A stretch of DNA of 9,366 nt from Bacteroidota bacterium (GCA_015767395.1 JADWMI010000078.1:1-9366); one strand, 5' to 3'; shown: positions 1 through 6,696, counted from the stretch's first letter. The notes: generated by a model not told the origin, from the letters alone. Numbers and translations are program-made.

Positions 1-356
1 ATGGAATCTCGCATAGAAATTTCTTCTTGATTTAACTTTCTCAACTCTTTAAGTTTCTTATCAACTTTATCAAGAATCTCCTGGTAATCATCTATTCTTG
101 AAACATAATAAAAGTTACTTTCTTTAAACCGAGTGCTGTCTATTTTGTGTTTTTCATAAACCAATGGAAAATAGTTCACCTTTCGTTGCAGCTGAAGGTT
201 TTTAATGTTTTCACCTCCTGAAGCTAAAAACATATCGGTTAAAATATTAGCCATTTCGTCTTTAGATACTAAATTATCAGGCTTTTTAATAATTGTATTG
301 CTGGTACAATTTATTAAAAACAACCCTAATAAAGCGATGTAAAAAAATTTATTCAT
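1..356 (-). CDS. DUF4296 family lipoprotein, C-terminus cut by window edge
   Basis: I read this frame directly: 118 residues are present and the frame is still open at base 1. The N-terminus is a short lipoprotein signal: Met-Asn-Lys, a hydrophobic stretch at about residues 4-15, then Leu-Ile-Asn-Cys with Cys17 as the probable lipidated residue. Asn at -1 is not the classical lipobox residue. The following segment (about 28-90) matches my recollection of DUF4296, a Bacteroidota family of small lipoproteins: an opening Lys-Pro-Asp-Asn-Leu, a helix ending Met-Ala-Asn-Ile-Leu-Thr-Asp-Met, then Tyr-Glu-Lys-His-Lys-Ile-Asp-Ser and Phe-Tyr-Tyr. Residues from about 91 are charged and probably helical. 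The start codon overlaps the end of the dihydroorotase gene by 8 bases, so translation is probably coupled. No function is known to me. An envelope location is inferred from the signal. Confidence 0.8.
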   Translation of the reverse strand, partial: MNKFFYIALLGLFLINCTSNTIIKKPDNLVSKDEMANILTDMFLASGGENIKNLQLQRKVNYFPLVYEKHKIDSTRFKESNFYYVSRIDDYQEILDKVDKKLKELRKLNQEEISMRDS

Positions 357-1698
357 TTGTTCTGTTAAATACTAAACGTTGACCTTTAATCTTGTCGTTA
401 AACTTTCCGTTGTTATAAATTAAATTTCCATTTACAAACGTATGTGTCACTTTTGAATAAAATGTTGTGCCTTCAAAAGGAGACCAACCACATTTATACA
501 AAATATTGTCTTTATTTACTGTCCATGGAGACGAAACATCAACCAAAACTAAATCGGCAAAATAACCCACTTTAATAAAACCTCTTTTTTCAATTTTAAA
601 GATTTTTGCAGGATTGTGACACATTTTCTCAATTATTTTTTCCACTGAAATTTTTCCATGTCTATGAGCGGTAAATAAAGCTGGAATGGCGTGTTGAACT
701 AAAGGGCCACCACTTGGTGCTTTTGTATACACCTGTTTTTTTTCTTCATCGGTATGTGGTGCATGGTCTGTTGCAATTACATCAATTCTATCATCTAATA
801 ATGCTTTCCAAAGACCTTCTTTATCTTTTGCTGTTTTCACAGCCGGATTCCATTTAATATATGTTCCTTTTTCTTTATAATTACTATCATCAAACCATAA
901 ATGATGCACACAAACTTCAGCCGTAATTTGCTTTTTTTCAACTGGAATTTTGTTTGAAAACAGCTTTGTTTCTTTTGCTGTTGACAAGTGAAATACATGC
1001 AAACGAGCCCCTGTTTTCTTCGCTAATTTTATTGCTTTTGAAGATGATAAATAACAAGCTTCTTCACTTCTAATTTTATGATGCATTTCAATAGGAATGT
1101 CATCGCCATATTCTTTTAAATACTTCTCTAAATTCTTTTTAATTGTTGCTTCATCTTCACAATGAACAGCAATCAACATTTTTGTTGATGAAAATATTTT
1201 TTCCAATACCTTTTCATCATCTACGAGCATATCTCCAGTTGAAGAACCTAAAAATAATTTAATTCCGGCAACATTGGTAGGATCTGTTTTTAGCAATTCT
1301 TCTAAATTATCATTGGTTCCACCAAACATAAATGAATAATTTGCATAGGATGTTTTTGAAGCTTGCTGAAACTTTTCCTCTAACAATACTTGAGTAGTAG
1401 CCTGTGGAACCGTATTTGGCATTTCAATAAAAGAAGTAATTCCGCCAGCGACAGCTGCTCTACTTTCGGTTTCAATATTTGCCTTGTGTGTTAAACCAGG
1501 CTCACGAAAATGAACTTGATCATCGATAGCTCCGGGTATTAAGTATTTCCCTTCAGCATCAATAATTTTTGTGGATGCTGATTTTGAACTAATTGAAGTA
1601 TCAATATCAACAATATGTTCACCGTCTATTAAAACATCACCTACTACAATTGTTCCTTCATTAACAATTTTAGCATTTTTAATAAGTATTAATCCCAT
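349..1698 (-). CDS. pyrC: Dihydroorotase (pyrimidine biosynthesis), amidohydrolase family
   Basis: This 449-residue cytoplasmic enzyme should interconvert N-carbamoyl-aspartate and dihydroorotate, the third step of de novo UMP synthesis. The amidohydrolase landmarks appear in order: a beta-rich N-terminal part, the metal-site signature with His63-Phe-Arg-Glu-Pro-Gly68, a Gly-Ile-Lys147-Leu-Phe segment whose lysine is the likely carboxylated metal bridge, His179 in Ala-Val-His-Cys-Glu-Asp, His237 in His-Leu-Ser-Thr, and Asp311 in Ala-Thr-Asp-His-Ala-Pro-His. The C-terminal composite-domain strand contains Ala-Asp-Leu-Val-Leu-Val. Length fits the long (about 430-450) form. The usual Asp-x-His-x-His/Arg signature reads Asp-Asp-Gln61-Val-His63, so the first metal histidine is Gln. 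I recall this as common in Bacteroidota homologues. The start lies 11 bases after the GT2 stop, behind a purine-rich AGAAAAAGAAC. Dihydropyrimidinase or allantoinase are less likely, given the Phe-Arg-Glu-Pro-Gly motif. Confidence 0.92.
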   Translation of the reverse strand: MGLILIKNAKIVNEGTIVVGDVLIDGEHIVDIDTSISSKSASTKIIDAEGKYLIPGAIDDQVHFREPGLTHKANIETESRAAVAGGITSFIEMPNTVPQATTQVLLEEKFQQASKTSYANYSFMFGGTNDNLEELLKTDPTNVAGIKLFLGSSTGDMLVDDEKVLEKIFSSTKMLIAVHCEDEATIKKNLEKYLKEYGDDIPIEMHHKIRSEEACYLSSSKAIKLAKKTGARLHVFHLSTAKETKLFSNKIPVEKKQITAEVCVHHLWFDDSNYKEKGTYIKWNPAVKTAKDKEGLWKALLDDRIDVIATDHAPHTDEEKKQVYTKAPSGGPLVQHAIPALFTAHRHGKISVEKIIEKMCHNPAKIFKIEKRGFIKVGYFADLVLVDVSSPWTVNKDNILYKCGWSPFEGTTFYSKVTHTFVNGNLIYNNGKFNDKIKGQRLVFNRTNE

Positions 1699-1709
1699 GT
1701 TCTTTTTCT

Positions 1710-2429
1710 TTATTTTGGTATTCCCTGCAATTTCATTTTTATAACTCCAAAAACAGCTTCTGATATAATAGAGCCGCTCATTTTTGAAGTTCCCATTTTC
1801 CGATCAGTAAAAATCACGGAAACTTCTTTGTGTTTGAACTTTAGCATCCAGGCTTTAAATTTCATTTCTATTTGAAATGCATAACCCACAAATTTAATTT
1901 TATTTAACTGTATGTTTTCCAGCACCTTACGGTTATAACATACAAATCCCGCGGTGGTATCAAAAATAGGTATTCGAGTTATAATTCTAACATATTTAGA
2001 TGCGAAATATGATAAAAATAAACGTTTAAAATCCCAACTCACAACATTTATTTTATTATCTAAATACCTAGATCCAATTGAAAAATCTGCACCTTCCTCT
2101 GCACAGGCATTGTACAATCTAATTAAATCTTTTGGATTGTGAGAAAAATCGGCATCCATTTCAATTATATATTCATAATCTTTAGCCAATGCCCATTTAA
2201 AGCCATGAATATACGCCGTACCTAGACCCGTTTTTTCTTTTCGAGATTCTATAAATAAATTGGAAAACTCTTGTTGTAGGCTCTTAACTATATTCTCTGT
2301 TCCATCAGGAGAGCTATCATCAACTACTAAAATGTCAAACTTTTTTTCCTGAGAAAAAACCTCACGTATAATCGCTTCAACATTTTCCTTTTCGTTATAT
2401 GTAGGAATAATTACAACAGTATTTGACAT
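1710..2429 (-). CDS. Polyprenol monophosphomannose synthase-like GT2 glycosyltransferase
   Basis: This 239-residue GT-A glycosyltransferase probably moves a sugar, most likely mannose from GDP-mannose, onto a polyprenyl phosphate at the inner face of the cytoplasmic membrane. The fold signature is complete: Ile-Pro-Thr-Tyr-Asn-Glu (8-13), Val-Val-Asp-Asp-Ser-Ser-Pro-Asp-Gly-Thr (35-44), Gly-Leu-Gly-Thr-Ala-Tyr (68-73), the metal-binding Asp92-Ala-Asp94, Gly-Ser-Arg-Tyr (119-122), Asp-Thr-Thr-Ala-Gly-Phe (157-162) and the late Asp-Arg-Lys-Met-Gly-Thr-Ser-Lys-Met (209-217). These resemble DPM1 and bacterial Ppm-type catalytic domains. There is no C-terminal transmembrane domain, so it is the soluble catalytic form. 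It is the first gene of the minus-strand unit with dihydroorotase and the DUF4296 lipoprotein. Sugar specificity cannot be proved here; glucosyl-phosphate synthases share the fold but usually carry extra helices. Confidence 0.88.
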   Translation of the reverse strand: MSNTVVIIPTYNEKENVEAIIREVFSQEKKFDILVVDDSSPDGTENIVKSLQQEFSNLFIESRKEKTGLGTAYIHGFKWALAKDYEYIIEMDADFSHNPKDLIRLYNACAEEGADFSIGSRYLDNKINVVSWDFKRLFLSYFASKYVRIITRIPIFDTTAGFVCYNRKVLENIQLNKIKFVGYAFQIEMKFKAWMLKFKHKEVSVIFTDRKMGTSKMSGSIISEAVFGVIKMKLQGIPK

Positions 2430-2446
2430 ATAATATAATTAGTCGA

Positions 2447-2454
2447 CAAAGATA
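2447..2454 (-). promoter_or_regulatory. Candidate -7 box (TATCTTTG) for the GT2-pyrC-DUF4296 unit
   Basis: On the minus strand this reads TATCTTTG, an exact fit to TAnnTTTG, the -7 consensus described for Bacteroidota. It lies 17 bases upstream of the GT2 start codon. I do not see a TTG -33 element about 19-21 bases further upstream, and such octamers occur by chance in AT-rich DNA, so the call is tentative. Confidence 0.4.
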
Positions 2455-2468
2455 AAACAATTTATTAC

Positions 2469-2476
2469 TAATTTTG
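2469..2476 (+). promoter_or_regulatory. Candidate -7 box (TAATTTTG) for DUF4271-hemD
   Basis: TAATTTTG matches the Bacteroidota TAnnTTTG box and lies 13 bases before the DUF4271 ATG, giving a very short leader. It sits in the same 60-base intergenic stretch as the opposing box at 2447-2454, so the two promoters would be divergent and closely spaced. No convincing -33 TTG is visible. Confidence 0.4.
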
Positions 2477-2489
2477 CTTTAAAATTTGA

Positions 2490-3161
2490 ATGAACTTAAT
2501 GTTTGAAGCAAAAGAAATATTACCTCAAAATAATGACTGGATAGCTTTGGTTTTTTTTGTAAGCCTTGTGATTTTAGTTTATCTTAAAATGGCGTTTAAC
2601 GAACGTTTATATTACACAAGTATCTTGTTTTTTTCAAAAAAAAACATATCTATTTATTTTAATAAAGAGAAAACAAGCGTGTTTAGCTTGTACCAAATTT
2701 CATTTTTTTTCATACAATTTTTAATTATTTCATTGCTTATTTATACTTTTTGGAGCAACTTACAGCCTTCATTCCAACCTTTTAACGTCAAAACATATCT
2801 TATATTATTGATTGGAGTGGTTTTATATTTTGTTTTTCAATACTTTATATCTTTTTTTTTAGCCGTCATTTTTAATTTAGAAAAGATGTATAAAAAAATA
2901 CTTTTTGAAAAAACAAACTACCTCAATACCCTTTGTCTATGGTTGTTTTTACCTTTGGTTTTTTTAACTTACGCAAAAAACAATCACGGTTTTTTACTTT
3001 GGGCGACCATACTTTTATGTGTTATTTTATTAATAGTACGATACATTTTAATTCTCAACAATAATAAAAACCTGTTTTTTAAAGACTTGTTTTATTTTAT
3101 TTTATACCTTTGCGCACTTGAAATGGCACCTTTAGTGATTATTTTAAAATTAACATTTTAA
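2490..3161 (+). CDS. DUF4271 integral membrane protein
   Basis: This 223-residue, very hydrophobic protein has about six predicted membrane segments, at roughly 17-33, 69-87, 102-128, 146-161, 168-189 and 199-218. A basic/aromatic loop (about 34-62, with Phe-Asn-Glu-Arg-Leu-Tyr-Tyr) follows the first helix. Overall shape, length and this loop match my memory of DUF4271, a family of Bacteroidota inner-membrane proteins with no assigned function. No enzymatic motif is visible. Its stop shares one base with the hemD start (TAATG), so the two are probably translated together. The coding DNA is rich in long homopolymers, including T runs at 2551-2558, 2703-2710 and 2862-2870 and an A run at 2636-2644. 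The first ATG was taken as the start; Met4 is an alternative. Confidence 0.82.
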   Translation: MNLMFEAKEILPQNNDWIALVFFVSLVILVYLKMAFNERLYYTSILFFSKKNISIYFNKEKTSVFSLYQISFFFIQFLIISLLIYTFWSNLQPSFQPFNVKTYLILLIGVVLYFVFQYFISFFLAVIFNLEKMYKKILFEKTNYLNTLCLWLFLPLVFLTYAKNNHGFLLWATILLCVILLIVRYILILNNNKNLFFKDLFYFILYLCALEMAPLVIILKLTF

Positions 3162-3925
3162 TGACAAAATTGAAGTTTATGAAAGTGAAAACAATTTTGG
3201 TTTCCCAACCAGCCCCGAAAGCAGATCATTCACCTTATATTGAATTGTCAGAAAAGCAAAAAGTCAAAATTGACTTCAGACCTTTTATTCATGTAGAAGG
3301 CGAACAAGCAAAAGAGGTCCGCGCTCAAAAAATTGACTTAAAGAACTACACTGCAATTATTTTAACAAGCAGAAATGCTGTTGACCATTTTTTCAGAATT
3401 GCTGAAGAAATGAGATTCACAGTTCCAGATGACATGAAATATTTTTGTGAGTCTGAAGCAGTTGCATATTACTTACAAAAATATGTTGTTTATCGCAAAC
3501 GTAAAATTTATGTTGGTGTACGTACTTTTCCTGAATTGGCTAAGATTATTAAAAAATACAAGGATGAAAAGTTTTTATTGCCTTCATCAGATAAATTAAA
3601 AAATATAGTTCCTGTAACACTAAATGAACTTGGTGTACAATGGGACAGAGGTGTTTTTTATAAAACTGTTATTAGCGATTTATCGGACTTAACAGATGTT
3701 TTCTATGATATTTTAGTATTCTTTTCTCCTTCTGGAATCCACTCTTTATTTAAGAACTTTCCTGATTTTGAACAAAAAAACACTAGAATTGCGGCATTTG
3801 GAACTTCAACAATTAAAGCTGCTACAGATGCAGGTTTAAAATGTAACATCCCTGCACCAACACCAGAGACACCTTCAATGACTATGGCTTTGGAGAAATA
3901 TATTTTGGAAGCAAATAAAAAATAA
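3161..3925 (+). CDS. hemD: Uroporphyrinogen-III synthase (HemD-like)
   Basis: The predicted enzyme (254 residues, or 248 from the ATG at 3179) cyclises hydroxymethylbilane to uroporphyrinogen III, the branch point for haem and other tetrapyrroles, in the cytoplasm. HemD proteins are poorly conserved, but the two-domain pattern is visible: Phe-Arg-Pro-Phe (39-42), Ile-Leu-Thr-Ser-Arg-Asn-Ala-Val (67-74), a hinge, then Phe-Phe-Ser-Pro-Ser-Gly-Ile (187-193), Ala-Phe-Gly-Thr-Ser-Thr (212-217), Ala-Ala-Thr-Asp-Ala-Gly (220-225) and a C-terminal Thr-Pro-Ser-Met-Thr helix. The start at 3161 overlaps the DUF4271 stop and suits coupled translation. The ATG at 3179 (Met7) gives the N-terminus I recall from flavobacterial homologues, Met-Lys-Val-Lys-Thr-Ile-Leu-Val-Ser-Gln-Pro, and may be the true start. 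A strong terminator follows 15 bases after the stop. No other haem gene is in the window. Confidence 0.85.
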   Translation: MTKLKFMKVKTILVSQPAPKADHSPYIELSEKQKVKIDFRPFIHVEGEQAKEVRAQKIDLKNYTAIILTSRNAVDHFFRIAEEMRFTVPDDMKYFCESEAVAYYLQKYVVYRKRKIYVGVRTFPELAKIIKKYKDEKFLLPSSDKLKNIVPVTLNELGVQWDRGVFYKTVISDLSDLTDVFYDILVFFSPSGIHSLFKNFPDFEQKNTRIAAFGTSTIKAATDAGLKCNIPAPTPETPSMTMALEKYILEANKK

Positions 3926-3940
3926 AACGATATTTTATTT

Positions 3941-3970
3941 AAAAAAACCGAGTTAAGACTCGGTTTTTTT
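3941..3970. terminator. Bidirectional intrinsic terminator between hemD and radA
   Basis: This is a perfect inverted repeat: AAAAAAACCGAG (3941-3952), a six-base loop TTAAGA, and CTCGGTTTTTTT (3959-3970). The GC core is CCGAG/CTCGG and each outer arm is a 7-base A or T run, so an RNA hairpin followed by a U tract forms when read from either strand. It lies 15 bases after the hemD stop, and its right end overlaps the radA stop codon (3969-3971). It serves both convergent genes. Confidence 0.9.
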
Positions 3971-5327
3971 ATGCAAATAAGTTTGCGTAAATATCTTCAA
4001 CTTTCCCAACCTTCACGATTTTAATGGCAATTGAGGTTTTACTGATTTTATTAAACTTTGAAATAAATATTTTTTGAAATCCAAGTTTTTCGGCTTCCAA
4101 AATGCGCTGTTCAACTCTATTTACTGGTCTAATTTCACCCGCCAAACCAATTTCAGCAGCAAAGCAAAAATCTTGTGGTATGGCTTCATCCTCATTAGAG
4201 GATAAAATAGCTGAGATAACAGCCAAATCTATGGCAGGATCATCAACTTTTATTCCACCAGCTATATTTAAAAACACATCTTTTGCCCCCAATCTAAAAC
4301 CTGCTCGTTTTTCTAAAACGGCCAACAACATGTTTAATCTTTTTAAATCATAACCTGTTGATGAACGTTGTGGTGTTCCATAAACTGCAGTACTAACCAA
4401 AGCTTGAACTTCAATCATTAAAGGACGAATTCCTTCTAATGTTGCAGCAATTGCTGTTCCACTTAAATCGTCTTCTTTTTGAGAAATTAATATCTCCGAA
4501 GGATTCTCTACTTCACGCAAACCAACACTTTGCATTTCATAAATTCCAATTTCTGCAGTTGACCCAAAACGATTTTTATTTGCTCGAAGAATTCTATAGG
4601 TATGATTTCTGTCACCTTCAAATTGCAAAACAACATCAACCATATGTTCTAATATTTTTGGGCCTGCAATGTTTCCGTCTTTGGTAATATGACCAATTAA
4701 AAGTACTGGGGTAGCTGTTTCTTTCGCGAATTTTATCAATTCAGCCGTTGTTTCACGAATTTGAGAAATAGATCCTGGAGATGCTTCAATATAATCTGTA
4801 TGAAGGGTTTGAATAGAATCTATTACTACTACCTCAGGTTGAACTTCTTCAATAGCCTTGAAAATATTTTGAGTATTGGTTTCGGTTAAAATTAAACAAT
4901 TGGTATTGGCAATTTTTAGACGTTCGGCCCGCATTTTAATTTGCGACTGGCTTTCTTCACCAGAAACATACAATACTTTCTTGGGAATAGTAAGGGCTAT
5001 TTGCAACAACAAAGTAGATTTTCCAATACCTGGCTCCCCTCCTAATAACAACATTGACCCCTTCACAATTCCACCACCTAAAACCCTGTTTAATTCATTG
5101 TTTTTGGTTGAAATTCTATCCTCTTTCTCCAATAAAATCTCATTTATTTTTAAGGCCTTATTTGTTTTTTTTGAAGTTTCAGTTTGTTTCCATTTTCGTA
5201 TTTCTTCCTTCTGAATAATTTCTTCAACAATCGTATTCCATTCGTTACAAGACTTGCATTGCCCTAACCATTTTGCGTATTGTGCGCCACAATTTTGACA
5301 AAAGAAAGTTGTTTTTGTTTTAGCCAT
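3969..5327 (-). CDS. radA: DNA repair protein RadA (RecA-like ATPase with Lon-like domain)
   Basis: This 452-residue protein is a typical full-length RadA/Sms, a cytoplasmic ATPase that helps process recombination intermediates and extend RecA-mediated strand exchange. All family marks are present: an N-terminal C4 zinc finger (Cys10, Cys13, Cys24, Cys27), Walker A Gly96-Gly-Glu-Pro-Gly-Ile-Gly-Lys103-Ser-Thr, a Walker B-like Val-Val-Val-Ile-Asp170, the RadA signature Lys251-Asn-Arg-Phe-Gly255, and a C-terminal Lon-protease-like domain (about 285-450) with Gly-Gly-Ile-Lys-Val-Asp-Asp-Pro near 357-364. That domain is structural rather than proteolytic in this family. It lies 42 bases downstream of the flippase-like gene on the same strand and may be cotranscribed with panC-panD. 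A weak TATATTTA in the gap is the only sign of its own promoter. The stop codon lies inside the T arm of the terminator. Confidence 0.97.
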   Translation of the reverse strand: MAKTKTTFFCQNCGAQYAKWLGQCKSCNEWNTIVEEIIQKEEIRKWKQTETSKKTNKALKINEILLEKEDRISTKNNELNRVLGGGIVKGSMLLLGGEPGIGKSTLLLQIALTIPKKVLYVSGEESQSQIKMRAERLKIANTNCLILTETNTQNIFKAIEEVQPEVVVIDSIQTLHTDYIEASPGSISQIRETTAELIKFAKETATPVLLIGHITKDGNIAGPKILEHMVDVVLQFEGDRNHTYRILRANKNRFGSTAEIGIYEMQSVGLREVENPSEILISQKEDDLSGTAIAATLEGIRPLMIEVQALVSTAVYGTPQRSSTGYDLKRLNMLLAVLEKRAGFRLGAKDVFLNIAGGIKVDDPAIDLAVISAILSSNEDEAIPQDFCFAAEIGLAGEIRPVNRVEQRILEAEKLGFQKIFISKFNKISKTSIAIKIVKVGKVEDIYANLFA

Positions 5328-5369
5328 TTTAAATTAATTGAAAGAAGTAAATATAGGAAGAAAACCCTA

Positions 5370-6344
5370 TTATTTTTGATATTTATTGTAAATAGGCATA
5401 AGCAATATAGATAAGCACCCAAATACAATAACCATAATTGTTTGAGCAGTCCACATGATCCATCCAAAAGCAAGTGCAGGGTTATAAGGAACATTGTATA
5501 AAGCCAAGGCTCCCGCAACCAAAACTGGGTAGGTTCCTAAACCGCCATTTGTTAATGCCATACTTAATCCGCCAACAACAAAACCAACAACAATAGCTTC
5601 AAAAGGTAAGTTGGCAGTTTCTGGGAGTGCAAAAGTCACTGCATAAAACATCAAAATATACATGGCCCAAATAAAAATAGTATGAAAAATAAATTGCCAT
5701 TTCTTTTTCATTTTCAGTATACTTTTTATACCATCTAACAACCCATTTATAAAGGAAATTGCTTTTATAATATATTTATTTTTAGATTTTTTAAGGTATC
5801 TAAAAAGTAAGTAACCTACCAAAGGTAGTACCCCAAACAACAATATTTTTGAAAAAAGTGTACTTTCTTCTTTATCTTTAAAAAGATAACCTCCTATTAA
5901 TTCGGCTTGTAAAAAAAAGGCAATTCCAATAATAGACAATAACATTACTGCATCTGCAACCCGTTCAGCAACAATAGTCCCAAAAGCTTTATCGAAAGGA
6001 ATCTTATCATATTTTTTTATACTTGCAGCTCTGGCAAATTCACCTGAACGTGGTATAAATAAATTTAACAAATAGGCAATTAATACAGCCATTACACTAT
6101 TGGCAAATTTAGGCTTATAACCTAAAGGCTCTAATAAAAATTGCCATCGATAAGCACGTGAAAAATGACTTAAAATACCAAAAAATAAAGATAACGCTAC
6201 CCACCAATAATTGGCTGTTTTAAACGATGTTTTTATGGCTTGAATATCTGAAGGAGATAATTTAGAAATAGAGTACCAAATCAAAAATACTCCCAATAAA
6301 ATTGGGAGTACTATAAAACTTGTTTTTTTAATTTTCTTAATCAA
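5370..6344 (-). CDS. LPG-synthase-TM / UPF0104 (YbhN-like) flippase-type membrane protein, TTG start
   Basis: This 324-residue inner-membrane protein has about eight or nine hydrophobic segments, near 8-27, 45-60, 82-98, 130-148, 165-183, 217-240, 246-262, 270-284 and 295-317. It belongs by pattern to the lysylphosphatidylglycerol synthetase transmembrane family: Arg63-Ala-Tyr-Arg-Trp, Pro98-Arg-Ser-Gly-Glu-Phe, Gly122-Thr-Ile-Val-Ala-Glu-Arg-Val-Ala-Asp131 and Gly-Gly-Leu-Gly-Thr-Tyr-Pro (267-273). It lacks the soluble aminoacyl-transferase domain of MprF, so it should be a stand-alone translocase or flippase-type protein rather than a lipid lysinylating enzyme. The substrate is unknown. The start must be TTG at 6344: upstream in frame there are only AAT and CAT before a stop, and the first internal Met is residue 85. 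It begins one base after the panD stop, implying coupled translation. Confidence 0.85.
   Translation of the reverse strand: MIKKIKKTSFIVLPILLGVFLIWYSISKLSPSDIQAIKTSFKTANYWWVALSLFFGILSHFSRAYRWQFLLEPLGYKPKFANSVMAVLIAYLLNLFIPRSGEFARAASIKKYDKIPFDKAFGTIVAERVADAVMLLSIIGIAFFLQAELIGGYLFKDKEESTLFSKILLFGVLPLVGYLLFRYLKKSKNKYIIKAISFINGLLDGIKSILKMKKKWQFIFHTIFIWAMYILMFYAVTFALPETANLPFEAIVVGFVVGGLSMALTNGGLGTYPVLVAGALALYNVPYNPALAFGWIMWTAQTIMVIVFGCLSILLMPIYNKYQK
6283..6310 (-). terminator. Possible attenuator hairpin inside the flippase-like gene, just after panD
   Basis: A perfect 10-bp inverted repeat (TACTCCCAAT at 6288-6297, ATTGGGAGTA at 6301-6310) has a three-base loop. In the minus-strand transcript it is followed at once by five U residues (6287-6283). 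The shape is that of an intrinsic terminator, placed about 36 bases after the panD stop but within codons 12-19 of the next gene. It could trim expression of the membrane protein and radA relative to panC-panD. It may also be chance, since these codons encode a plain hydrophobic helix. Confidence 0.35.
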
Positions 6345-6345
6345 A

Positions 6346-6696
6346 TTATGTTAAAGAATTGTCGTTTTCATTTGGAAAAATAAGCGAAGGCTTAAATGAT
6401 TTAGCTTCTTCGAAGTCTAACAAACCATAAGAGATAATAATAATAATATCACCTTTGGCTACTTTTCTGGCTGCAGGACCATTTAATGTAATTTCTCCAC
6501 TTTTTCTTGGGCCAGTAATAGCATAGGTTTCAAGTCGCTCTCCATTGTTAATATTTACAATCTGAACTTTTTCGCCTTCAATAATATTGGCCGCATCCAT
6601 TAAGTCTTCATCAATAGTTACACTTCCGATATACTGTAAATCAGCTCCGGTAACTTTAACTCTATGGATTTTAGATTTTACTACTTGTATTTGCAT
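6346..6696 (-). CDS. panD: Aspartate 1-decarboxylase (pantothenate biosynthesis)
   Basis: The 116-residue proenzyme decarboxylates L-aspartate to beta-alanine, which PanC joins to pantoate. It self-cleaves to create an N-terminal pyruvoyl group. The cleavage site Gly24-Ser25 is intact in Tyr22-Ile-Gly-Ser-Val-Thr-Ile-Asp, with Lys9 near the N-terminus (Lys-Ser-Lys-Ile-His-Arg). The active-site residues known from the E. coli enzyme are at equivalent positions: Arg54 and Tyr58 in Gly-Glu-Arg-Leu-Glu-Thr-Tyr. The Leu-Asn-Gly-Pro-Ala-Ala-Arg motif is at 71-77. Length is normal for a bacterial PanD. The gene follows panC after 38 bases and is followed by the flippase-like gene after one base. A TAATTTTG octamer only 4 bases before the ATG (6701-6708, minus) is too close for a normal leader. 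Confidence 0.96.
   Translation of the reverse strand: MQIQVVKSKIHRVKVTGADLQYIGSVTIDEDLMDAANIIEGEKVQIVNINNGERLETYAITGPRKSGEITLNGPAARKVAKGDIIIIISYGLLDFEEAKSFKPSLIFPNENDNSLT

Noticed and set aside
1954..2142. 62-residue plus-strand ORF antisense to the GT2 gene
   Set aside because: It is a shadow of a well-supported gene; there is no recognisable domain, start signal or neighbour context.
2628..2644. T7-C-A9 palindrome-like tract in DUF4271 as a terminator
   Set aside because: It has a single-base loop and no GC pairs, and it sits in the middle of an intact reading frame, so it cannot form a stable terminator hairpin.
4102..5214. Three plus-strand ORFs (83, 82 and 112 residues) antisense to radA
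   Set aside because: They lie wholly within the conserved radA coding sequence and show no coherent protein features of their own.
5264..5518. 84-residue minus-strand ORF spanning the flippase 3' end and the radA 5' end
   Set aside because: It runs in another frame across two solid genes. Its hydrophobic start and basic tail are by-products of those sequences.
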